Source of the DNA: DAOSVX01 sp964440405
Lineage (GTDB): Bacteria; Bacillota_I; Bacilli_A; RF39; UBA660
Direction of reading: 5' to 3'
Length of the DNA: 14,481 bases
NCBI GenBank assembly: GCA_964440405.1
Contig: CAYTSB010000022.1
Coordinates: forward strand, 1 to 14,481
This document shows positions 7,067 to 14,109 of this stretch, one piece after another. Under the pieces are notes generated by a model. That model did no database searches and was not told the DNA's origin. It saw nothing but the letters and a program-made list of their open reading frames with translations. Each line of letters starts with the position of its first letter. Within the stretch, counting starts at the first letter, position 1. The position numbers and the translations under genes are program-made.

Positions 7067-7827
7067 ATATTAACTACCTCTGTTTTTTCATTAGGCCTAG
7101 CACAAACAACATTTTCAAAATCAATATTATTTTCCAACATTTTGTTTTTAAATGTTTCAAGAGCGATATCTTCAGTATTATTTTCCTTACTTAAATGAGC
7201 AAGAATAACTTTTCTAGTATTAGGTCCAATTAATTTTGATAAATAAGTTGCTGATAATTCATTAGACAAGTGTCCACGATCACTCAAAATTCTTCTTTGC
7301 AAATATAAAGGATATTTGCCTTCTCTTAATTTAATTGGATCATGATTACTTTCCATTATATATAAATTCTTATCTTTTAAGGTATCAAAATACTTGGTAT
7401 TTAAATATCCAGTATCAGTAATATATACCAAAGAAGATCCATTTTCACTGATAACAAAACCTCTGGCATCAACGCTATCATGACTTGTATTAATTGCTAA
7501 AATATTTAAATTATCAAGATTTATACTATTGTCATATATCTGATAATTTAATTCACTGTTTTTTTTCATTAATTCCTTATACATTTTACTCGTTATTAAA
7601 AAAGTCGCCTTTTTATTTTTAGAAAAGCTGCTGATAGTTCTTGTATGATCTTCATGAAGATGAGTAATTAAAATATAATCAATGTCTTCAATAGAAACAT
7701 TAAAATCAACTAATGCTTCATTAATGTATCTAATACTCATTCCTAAATCAATTAATATTTTATATTTAGATGTTTCTACATAAGTAGAGTTCCCTGAAGA
7801 ACCACTTGCTAAAACTGATATTTTCAT
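7063..7827 (-). CDS. walJ: WalJ/YycJ-like metallo-beta-lactamase fold hydrolase
   Basis: The product has 254 residues. The metal-binding signature HLHEDH (56-61), H116 in NTSHD, D138 in YITDTG, H186 in RGHLSNE and H211 in ILAHLS are in the order expected of the YycJ/WalJ branch. In Bacillus, WalJ is linked to the WalRK wall-homeostasis locus and has been connected to coordinating division with replication; its enzyme activity is likely nucleolytic. The ATG overlaps the stop of the LysM-M23 gene as TAATG. In Bacillus walRKHI precede walJ. Here they are absent at this locus, and dnaB with a peptidase gene leads straight into walJ. Confidence 0.9.
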   Translation of the reverse strand: MKISVLASGSSGNSTYVETSKYKILIDLGMSIRYINEALVDFNVSIEDIDYILITHLHEDHTRTISSFSKNKKATFLITSKMYKELMKKNSELNYQIYDNSINLDNLNILAINTSHDSVDARGFVISENGSSLVYITDTGYLNTKYFDTLKDKNLYIMESNHDPIKLREGKYPLYLQRRILSDRGHLSNELSATYLSKLIGPNTRKVILAHLSKENNTEDIALETFKNKMLENNIDFENVVCARPNEKTEVVNI

Positions 7828-9284
7828 TATTTATATTTCGTTAAAGGGTTAATCGTGTAAGAGCCTTTTACCCATGGTTTACCTACCCACATTCCTAAAT
7901 GGAGATGAGTCCCGGTAACAACACCAGATTTACCCATCGCACCAATTGTATCTTTTCTTTTAACTACTTCTCCTAACTTAACATAAATGTCGCTTAAGTG
8001 ACCGTATTCACTAAAATAGCCATTGCCATGATCGATGTTAATTACATAGCCACCGTTTCCTTGCCATCCAGCAAAAGTAACGGTTCCAGCTGCCACAGCA
8101 TAGATTGGTGAACCAAATCCTTTTCTAACAACAATATCTACGCCCCTATGTTGTTCTCCCCAACGCCATTCACCATAACGACTACTAATCGTATATGGTC
8201 TAAGAGTTGGCCACGCCCAAGCGGAATTGTCATCATAATTACTACTTACTGATGTACTTCTAACAATTATTTTAGATATTGTTGGTTTAATCTCTTCTTC
8301 ACTAACCATGAAGATTTCCTGAGGATCACCATTTTTAACAATTATTTTTTTAGAAATTCTATCAATACCATTAACTCCTTCTTGTTTAGTATATTTTACT
8401 CCCGGAGCTAAAGTCGCATCATATTGAATTTCAGTTTCGTAAAGACTTTCTTGATCTTCAACAACATGTTCTTCATAAATTAAATTCAATACTGGTTTAA
8501 TAAGGCCAATATTAACAATTTGGCCAGGGGATAATAATTGATCAACGCTAGTAAATGATGGATTAGCAATTAAAAATTCTTCCGGGTTCAACTGATTATT
8601 TTCAGCAATTGTTTCAATATCTTCTCCTGCTCTTACAACATATGTTTTCTGTTTTTCTGTTGTACTAAATAAAAGATACTGACTTATTTCATCAGCAGAT
8701 GTAAAAATCGCTTCATTCGTACTAACATAAGTTTTTTTCATAGTAATTGTTTCATCAAAATAAATAGATTCTAATAAAGATCCAGTATCTACTATTTCGG
8801 CTTGAGTATCATTAATAAATGATATATATTTTTCTTTACCAACAAAAACATGAATAATATTATTTAATGCTTCAGTAAAATATTCGCCTTTTAAAGCATA
8901 AATAGTTTTAACATTATTATCAAGATCCTTAATAGTTATTTTATTAGCATTAACTGTAAAAGGTTTTTTCTCTTTGATAATTTCATACAGTTCTCTAACA
9001 TTCATAACATTTTCATTATAAGTAATATACTGCTTTGCTTCCAATCCATTTGGGGGATAAACCTGCTCTACTTGATATTTACTTTTAATTGCTGCGCTTT
9101 CTTGATTTATTAAATTAAATAATTCGTCTTTATTGTATATAAGTCCTATTTTTTCGCCATCTAAATAAACCTGATATACAGTTTGAGGAGTTGTCTTTTC
9201 TTCATGAGTAAATCCAACAAACAATACCAAAGATGAAACTAAAATGGTAAATATAGTTATTTTTATAATGTTTTTAAATGACAT
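7827..9284 (-). CDS. LysM-G5-M23 cell wall metallopeptidase
   Basis: The product has 485 residues. An N-terminal hydrophobic segment (about 5-25) lacks a clear cleavage site, so it may stay anchored. Residues 35-205 form a region I do not recognise. A LysM domain follows (about 213-260; TYVVRAGEDIETIAENN), then a G5-like segment (about 263-342; VVEDQESLYETE and GVNGIDRISKKIIVKNG). The C-terminus (about 358-485) is an M23 peptidase domain with H379 and D383 (HRGVD), H429 (YGHL), and H460 and H462 (THLHLG). LysM should bind peptidoglycan glycan and M23 cut its peptides. AAGGAG lies on the dnaB stop, 13 bases before the ATG, which is longer than ideal. It ends in TAATG with walJ. Its position suggests housekeeping wall turnover. 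Confidence 0.9.
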   Translation of the reverse strand: MSFKNIIKITIFTILVSSLVLFVGFTHEEKTTPQTVYQVYLDGEKIGLIYNKDELFNLINQESAAIKSKYQVEQVYPPNGLEAKQYITYNENVMNVRELYEIIKEKKPFTVNANKITIKDLDNNVKTIYALKGEYFTEALNNIIHVFVGKEKYISFINDTQAEIVDTGSLLESIYFDETITMKKTYVSTNEAIFTSADEISQYLLFSTTEKQKTYVVRAGEDIETIAENNQLNPEEFLIANPSFTSVDQLLSPGQIVNIGLIKPVLNLIYEEHVVEDQESLYETEIQYDATLAPGVKYTKQEGVNGIDRISKKIIVKNGDPQEIFMVSEEEIKPTISKIIVRSTSVSSNYDDNSAWAWPTLRPYTISSRYGEWRWGEQHRGVDIVVRKGFGSPIYAVAAGTVTFAGWQGNGGYVINIDHGNGYFSEYGHLSDIYVKLGEVVKRKDTIGAMGKSGVVTGTHLHLGMWVGKPWVKGSYTINPLTKYK

Positions 9285-9301
9285 TTTATCTTAATTTCTC
9301 C

Positions 9302-10645
9302 TTAATTTTCTTCTTCTGCTTTTAAATAATTTCTAAAATTACTCATGTTTTTTTCAAATAGTAATTCAATGGTTCCCGTACTACCATTACGATGTTTACC
9401 GATAATAAGTTCTGTAACTGAATTATTAGATGCTTCATTTTGTTTGTTATAATAATCATCTCGATACAAGAATGTAACAATATCAGCATCTTGCTCAATT
9501 GATCCACTTTCTCTTAAGTCACTAAGATTTGGCCTTTTGTTTTCTCTTAATTCAGGGCTTCTAGATAATTGAGCTAATGCAATAATTGGAATATGCAGTT
9601 CCATTGCCAATGTTTTTAAAGAACGAGATATTTCTGAAACTTCTTGCTGCCTTTGTCCAGCATATCTGGCACTTCCGGCAATAAGCTGCAAGTAGTCAAT
9701 AACCACTAAAGATAATCCATCCGCACTGTTGGCAAGTCTTCTACATTTAGCTCTTATTTCAGAAATAGTCATTCCTGATGCATCCTCAATATATAATTTA
9801 GCATCTCCCAGTTCACTCATTGCTTCATTAATTTTTTTCCAATCGTTATGTTCCAGGCGCCCGGTTCTAAGTTTATTTAAATCAATACCGCCAGCAGAAG
9901 CAATCATTCTTTGAACTAATTGTTCAGCGCCCATTTCCATACTGAATATTGCTACGCCTTTATTACAATTTAAAGCAACATTAGTAGCGATATTTAATCC
10001 TAAAGCACTTTTTCCCATTGCGGGTCTAGCTGCTAAAATAATTAAATCGTTTGGTTGAAGACCACTGGTAATTTTATCTAAAGCATAAAATCCGGTAGGG
10101 AGACCAGTAATATCACTTTTGTTTTTAGCTAATCTTTCTAAATTATCTTGAACTTTTCTGATTACTTCACCAATCTTAACAAATTCACCAGTTTTACGGC
10201 TTTTAATAACATTGGTAAAATCCTTATCAGCTTTATCTAAAATATCATTCAAGGCATCTGCTGATTCATAAGCATCAGTAATAATATCAGTCGAGACTTC
10301 AATTAAGTTTCTTAATACTGCTTTTTCTCTTACTATATTAATATAGTAATCGATATTACTGGCAGTTGCCACTGAATCAATTACTTCACTTAAATAATCA
10401 ATACCACCCGCTAAAGTTAAATACTTTTTCTTTTCCAGTTTTTCTTTCATTGTAGTAATATCTAAAGGTATTCCCTCTTCATATAAGTCACAAATAGCTT
10501 CAAATATTTTTTTATGAGCCTCAAGATAAAACATATTTGTGGTTAATTCTTCACAAACCTTATCTTTGGCTGAATCAGTAAGAAAAACTGATCCTAACAC
10601 CGCCATTTCTGCTTCTACATTTTGTGGCACTTTTCTTGAAGCCAT
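9302..10645 (-). CDS. dnaB: Replicative DNA helicase DnaB
   Basis: The product has 447 residues (called DnaC in Bacillus). It is a hexameric 5'-3' helicase that opens the replication fork. The N-terminal primase-interaction domain (about 5-105) opens with VPQNVEAEMAVLGSV. The RecA-like domain carries Walker A ARPAMGKS (206-213), Walker B LVVIDY (313-318), the QEVSEISRSLK region and ALAQLSRSPE with SGSIEQDADIV. The start ATG 10645 sits 8 bases after AGGAAG. An in-frame GTG at 10654 would abut that site and is rejected. The ribosome binding site directly follows the rplI stop TAG. The gdpP-rplI-dnaB order is conserved in Bacillota. No intein or insertion is seen. Confidence 0.97.
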   Translation of the reverse strand: MASRKVPQNVEAEMAVLGSVFLTDSAKDKVCEELTTNMFYLEAHKKIFEAICDLYEEGIPLDITTMKEKLEKKKYLTLAGGIDYLSEVIDSVATASNIDYYINIVREKAVLRNLIEVSTDIITDAYESADALNDILDKADKDFTNVIKSRKTGEFVKIGEVIRKVQDNLERLAKNKSDITGLPTGFYALDKITSGLQPNDLIILAARPAMGKSALGLNIATNVALNCNKGVAIFSMEMGAEQLVQRMIASAGGIDLNKLRTGRLEHNDWKKINEAMSELGDAKLYIEDASGMTISEIRAKCRRLANSADGLSLVVIDYLQLIAGSARYAGQRQQEVSEISRSLKTLAMELHIPIIALAQLSRSPELRENKRPNLSDLRESGSIEQDADIVTFLYRDDYYNKQNEASNNSVTELIIGKHRNGSTGTIELLFEKNMSNFRNYLKAEEEN

Positions 10646-10657
10646 AAATATCACTTC

Positions 10658-11098
10658 CTATTTTATTAATTTTATTTCTATGGCTGCGATTACCTTTTTG
10701 TGTAACACTATTTTTACTCTGTGAGTTCCTAATGATGATAAAGGATTATCAATTACAACCATTTCTTTTTTTATATTATAACCTATATTATTCAATAATT
10801 CGACAATTTGTTTTGATGATATGCATCCGAATACTTTATCTTCCTTACCGACTTTGACTTTAAATTCAAGTTTCTCTTTTTCCAGTTTATCTTTAATTAA
10901 AGTCTGTTCTTTAATTGTTTCCTCTTCAGTGCTTTTTTGTCTTTCAATAGTTTTATCAAGATTACGCAAAGATGTTTGATCAGCAATAACTGCTAAATTG
11001 TTTTTTAATAAATAGTTTTTGGCATAGCCATCACTCACATTTATTACTGCGTTCTTTTTACCTTGTTTCGGTACATCAGTTAACAATATTACTTTCAT
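10658..11098 (-). CDS. rplI: Large ribosomal subunit protein bL9
   Basis: The product has 146 residues, close to the usual 147-150. The N-terminal globular domain is typical: MKVILLTDVPKQGKK, then VSDGYAKNYLLKNNLA, the L9 signature. A charged connecting helix (about 42-78) leads to a C-terminal domain with VFGCISSKQIVELL and LGTHRVKIVLHKKV. L9 binds domain V of 23S rRNA and helps keep the reading frame. Its ATG overlaps the stop of the phosphodiesterase gene as TAATG, so the two are translationally coupled. Confidence 0.97.
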   Translation of the reverse strand: MKVILLTDVPKQGKKNAVINVSDGYAKNYLLKNNLAVIADQTSLRNLDKTIERQKSTEEETIKEQTLIKDKLEKEKLEFKVKVGKEDKVFGCISSKQIVELLNNIGYNIKKEMVVIDNPLSSLGTHRVKIVLHKKVIAAIEIKLIK

Positions 11099-12048
11099 TA
11101 CAATTCTCCTTTAATCATTTTTTCAACTTCTTTAAACGTCTTATTTTCTATTTGGCAAGCAGCATTATTTTTGTGCCCTCCGCCACCAAATTTAGCCATA
11201 ATAATTTCAACATCTTTTTCTAGACTTCTAGCACTTATCCCAATAATGTTTTTATCAATATAGCCAATTGCAAAAGAAGCTTCAACATTATTAAATAAAG
11301 TTAAAGTATCTGAAATCATTGCTAATTCCTTTCTTTCATAAATGGTGTCTTTATTGCCAAAAACTATTGCATATTTCTTTTTATAAAATTCAGTCTTAAA
11401 TACTATTTTTTGAATTTTAATATAATCTTCCAGTTTAGTTCTACTAAAACCATTAGCTGTATTCACCCCCGCACCGCATTTAATCAAAAAGGCGCATGCT
11501 TCATGTGTTTTGTGGCCAGTCTTAATACTAAAATTATTAGTATCAATATCAATGCCTGCTAGCATTACAGTTGCAACATATTTATTTATTTTCATTTTTC
11601 TTCTTAAAAACAAATGAGTCATTATTTCACAAGTACTAGATACTTTAGAATCAATAAAATAATCCTCATTAATTGGAATTCCAAATAAGTGGTGATCAAT
11701 AAATAAACTGTTAGGAATTATATTATATAATTTAGGAGCTTGACTCCTCTTTTCACTATAGGTATCAACAATAATTAAAAGACTATTCTTTTTAATTTTA
11801 TCTTTAAATTCCGATGATTTACCAATCTTTACTCGGTAATTTAGTTTAATAAATTCTAAAGCTTTTTTAATACCATTGTCGAATTTAACATCATCAATTA
11901 CTATAAAGCTCTTTTTTTTATATTCGTCACATAAATCATAAACTGCCAGACATGTTCCTAAAGAATCAAGATCAATATTCTTATGACCCATTACGAAGAT
12001 GTTATCGCTCTTTTTTATTCTTCTAACAATTCTTTCATAATTAACCAT
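11098..12048 (-). CDS. Stand-alone DHH/DHHA1 phosphodiesterase, GdpP-like without its N-terminal half
   Basis: The product has 316 residues. The DHH domain has H22, D26 and D28 (HKNIDLD), D95 (IIVDTYS), D118-H119-H120 (IDHH) and D169 (AGIDIDTNNF). The DHHA1 domain follows with VVFGNKD-like AIVFGNKD and GGGGHKNN (288-295). These match the catalytic half of GdpP (YybT), which hydrolyses cyclic di-AMP to pApA. The location before rplI and dnaB is that of gdpP. GdpP normally has about 650 residues, with two membrane helices, a PAS-like domain and a GGDEF domain; all are missing, and no such code lies upstream. Substrate could be c-di-AMP, pApA or nano-RNA (NrnA/Pde2-like). ATG 12048 is chosen because AGGAGTGA precedes it; an in-frame upstream extension to 12099 would overlap the promoter. 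Confidence 0.88.
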   Translation of the reverse strand: MVNYERIVRRIKKSDNIFVMGHKNIDLDSLGTCLAVYDLCDEYKKKSFIVIDDVKFDNGIKKALEFIKLNYRVKIGKSSEFKDKIKKNSLLIIVDTYSEKRSQAPKLYNIIPNSLFIDHHLFGIPINEDYFIDSKVSSTCEIMTHLFLRRKMKINKYVATVMLAGIDIDTNNFSIKTGHKTHEACAFLIKCGAGVNTANGFSRTKLEDYIKIQKIVFKTEFYKKKYAIVFGNKDTIYERKELAMISDTLTLFNNVEASFAIGYIDKNIIGISARSLEKDVEIIMAKFGGGGHKNNAACQIENKTFKEVEKMIKGEL

Positions 12049-12070
12049 AGAATCACTCCTAGCAATAATT

Positions 12071-12099
12071 ATTATACCACGGACAAAAAAAATAGACAA
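12071..12099 (-). promoter_or_regulatory. Promoter of the gdpP-like/rplI/dnaB/M23/walJ/rlmH/ung operon
   Basis: On the minus strand, -35 TTGTCT (12099-12094) is followed after a 17-base spacer by TATAAT (12076-12071). TGG precedes TATAAT, making an extended -10. The predicted start near 12064 leaves a leader of about 16 bases that is mostly the AGGAGTGA ribosome binding site. The -35 lies inside the stem of the preceding terminator. Confidence 0.75.
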
Positions 12100-12123
12100 T
12101 CTTGTTATAGAAACGATTGTCTA
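12085..12123 (-). terminator. Rho-independent terminator of the 560-residue surface protein gene
   Basis: TAGACAATC pairs perfectly with GATTGTCTA on the minus strand (arms 12123-12115 and 12101-12093, 13-base loop), followed by eight T. The stop codon TAG (12123-12121) is the first part of the stem, and the downstream arm contains the -35 TTGTCT of the next operon. Confidence 0.85.
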
Positions 12124-13803
12124 GGAAATAATCCATGGATCAGTTAAAGTCCCTGTTCCGGAAGACACTTTAATATCAGCTTTTAGATCAATAACAGGTC
12201 GAGCTCCAAATTGATAAGCGCGAGGAGCAAGTTCATCTGCAAGAAAACCATGCTGTAGATAAAAGGCATAGGCTTTTTCAGAATATAGAGCTGATGCTCC
12301 CATAAGCCAAAAATTAGAATTTCCTAAATAAAAGCCGAAATTCTGAGTACCAAAATATATAGATCCAGCATATACGGCGTCATCAACTGATAAAAGCGCA
12401 ATTGGATATGTTAATTTTTTGTTGCCAACACTAGCAGTAGTCAATGTATATATATCATTGGTTTGAGGACAGTTGAATGTGGGGGTCTTATTAGTCGCTG
12501 TTCTAACTTGCGGAGCATAAAAAGTAGTGACTAATTTAATTCCTGTACCACTAGATAAAACTCGATCTCCACAAAATCCCGCAGTAGTAAGTTTATTTGC
12601 GTATGATGTTAAATTACTTACATACCAATTATCCACTGTCGTTTTGATTGTGCTGTTATTATTATTAGCATGAGTTAAAGCGTAAGTTGCAGAATTTGGT
12701 GTACCAAACATATACCCAACATAAGCATTATCTTCATAAACTGAATTATAGGCTACGTAAGCTCCACTAAGGATTGTTTCTACTCCCGTTGCAATAGTAC
12801 TGGTCCCATTATAAATCATGCGCACACTACCATCAGCGTTAATTCTAGTTACTCTCCAAGCAAAGCCAGCAAACATAACATTGTTTTTGAGTTCATAAAA
12901 TGTTCCGCCAGCAGCTTGGCATATGCTTTGAGAGGTATTTATTGAACAAGTATAATTAGTTGAATTCCAAGTACCTCCAAGGCTAGTACAGCTTTCCTCA
13001 TTGCGCGGCACATAATCTCCAGCAATATAACAAAATGTTCCGCCCCTAAAATATTTAATTGTACCCACGGTTGGATCTCCTGCCACATTCGCTTTATTAT
13101 TTATATATAATCCCTGCCCGTTGGTCGGTCTGCTTATTTCACTAAAATTTATTCCACTTGCACTACTTACATAAGTGCTTGATATAGTGTCACTGACTGG
13201 TGAATAAGATTCTAAGATTGCTTCTGCTAGGGTTGGAGTGTATTTTTTTACTAAAACAACTCCTTTAAATGTATAACTTGATGATATTGTATTCGTTGTT
13301 AAAACATAATAGTTTGTTCCCTTTGCGGCCAATGTTAACTTTGCTGCTGTGTGAATTTGTTTTGTAATTCCAGCACTGGGAAGCGTGTCTGATGCGGCAC
13401 TTATTTTTGTGCAGTTACTTGCTACATTAGAATAAGTTGCATTTGTATAGTTTGCTTCATTGCAATTATATAGCGCATAATTACCACCGGAAGTATTTAC
13501 TGCTGACATTAACCATATTGTTATATATTGCTCAGCATTATAATCAGTTGCCACTTTAAATTTTCTTATATCTTGATAACTGGGTGCTATTTCTTCAGTG
13601 TCTATAAAGTTATCTCCCTCATCATAAGTTGCTATAAATCCTTCGGTTATTTCTGATCCAGAAATAGTATTACCCATTATCGTGTTTTTTGCTTTATTAC
13701 CACTTACATCCATTTTGACAAATTTAGCATAAGAAAAACCAATAACTAACATTATTGCTATGACAAACGTTATTGTGATTATTATCTTTTTTCTTATCTT
13801 CAT
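12121..13803 (-). CDS. Secreted cysteine-containing surface protein, TasA/SipW-like N-terminus and DUF6273-like C-terminus
   Basis: The product has 560 residues and I cannot name a function. The N-terminus is a basic start and hydrophobic stretch (7-23) ending IGFSYAKF, like SipW-processed TasA/camelysin proteins. A beta-rich segment (about 45-190) follows, loosely like the TasA sandwich (EIAPSYQDIRKFKV). Residues 258-302 are cysteine-rich, with CTSLGGTW and CQAAGGTF repeats. The C-terminus (about 311-541) has FAWRVTRINADGSVRMIYNG and ARPVIDLKADIK, resembling DUF6273 domains. Eight cysteines are present in all (114, 131, 258, 272, 286, 295, 411, 445). ATG 13803 is used: an in-frame TTG at 13818 lies inside the promoter. 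There is no ribosome binding site, and the promoter predicts a leaderless message. It has its own terminator. It sits between conserved rpsR and the gdpP-like operon and looks like an accessory insertion. Confidence 0.75.
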   Translation of the reverse strand: MKIRKKIIITITFVIAIMLVIGFSYAKFVKMDVSGNKAKNTIMGNTISGSEITEGFIATYDEGDNFIDTEEIAPSYQDIRKFKVATDYNAEQYITIWLMSAVNTSGGNYALYNCNEANYTNATYSNVASNCTKISAASDTLPSAGITKQIHTAAKLTLAAKGTNYYVLTTNTISSSYTFKGVVLVKKYTPTLAEAILESYSPVSDTISSTYVSSASGINFSEISRPTNGQGLYINNKANVAGDPTVGTIKYFRGGTFCYIAGDYVPRNEESCTSLGGTWNSTNYTCSINTSQSICQAAGGTFYELKNNVMFAGFAWRVTRINADGSVRMIYNGTSTIATGVETILSGAYVAYNSVYEDNAYVGYMFGTPNSATYALTHANNNNSTIKTTVDNWYVSNLTSYANKLTTAGFCGDRVLSSGTGIKLVTTFYAPQVRTATNKTPTFNCPQTNDIYTLTTASVGNKKLTYPIALLSVDDAVYAGSIYFGTQNFGFYLGNSNFWLMGASALYSEKAYAFYLQHGFLADELAPRAYQFGARPVIDLKADIKVSSGTGTLTDPWIIS

Positions 13804-13809
13804 AGAATT

Positions 13810-13838
13810 ATTATACAATATTTTAGCTTATTTAACAA
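13810..13838 (-). promoter_or_regulatory. Promoter predicted to give a leaderless mRNA for the surface protein
   Basis: The minus strand has -35 TTGTTA (13838-13833), a 17-base spacer and a perfect -10 TATAAT (13815-13810). Six bases (AATTCT) separate the -10 from ATG at 13803. With normal spacing the first transcribed base is the A of that ATG, so there is no leader and no ribosome binding site. Confidence 0.65.
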
Positions 13839-13867
13839 TCTTATAACATATTATTAAACTATAGCAT

Positions 13868-13892
13868 AAAAAAACCTTATTTAACATAAGGT
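13868..13892 (-). terminator. Rho-independent terminator of ssb-rpsR
   Basis: ACCTTAT pairs with ATAAGGT on the minus strand (arms 13892-13886 and 13880-13874, 5-base loop), followed by a T run. The rpsR stop TAA (13879-13877) is part of the second arm. Confidence 0.85.
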
Positions 13893-14092
13893 ATTAAAGC
13901 CATAAATCTAGCTCTTTTTATTTGATTTGCAATATGTCTTTGATGTTTAGCGCATGCACCAGTCATTCTACGAGGCATTATTTTGCCCTTATCATTAATA
14001 TATTTTGAAACAATCATTACATCTTTATAATCTACTGGTTTGCCTAAACACATTTGACATACTTTTTTCTTTTTACGATAAAATTCTGCCAT
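13877..14092 (-). CDS. rpsR: Small ribosomal subunit protein bS18
   Basis: The product has 71 residues. S18 sits on the platform of the 30S subunit with S6. The signature DYKDVMIVSKYINDKGKI followed by MPRRMTGACAKHQRHI and IKRARFMALIPY is unmistakable. C12 and C15 (VCQMC), C47 and H50 (CAKH) form a zinc-binding set, the so-called C+ form, unlike Bacillus subtilis S18, which lacks most of them. Its ATG is preceded by AAAGGAGG at ideal spacing. It directly follows ssb, as in the usual rpsF-ssb-rpsR operon, and ends in a terminator that includes its stop codon. Confidence 0.97.
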   Translation of the reverse strand: MAEFYRKKKKVCQMCLGKPVDYKDVMIVSKYINDKGKIMPRRMTGACAKHQRHIANQIKRARFMALIPYVK

Positions 14093-14109
14093 TGTTTTTC
14101 CTCCTTTTT

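Noticed and set aside
12121..13803. Diversity-generating retroelement target
   Set aside because: The C-terminal fold resemblance is loose, and no reverse transcriptase, template repeat or adenine-biased variable repeat is visible in the window.
13804..13818. TTG start at 13818 adding five residues to the surface protein
   Set aside because: No ribosome binding site precedes it, and the TTG and following codons coincide with the -10 TATAAT region; ATG 13803 fits the signal sequence.
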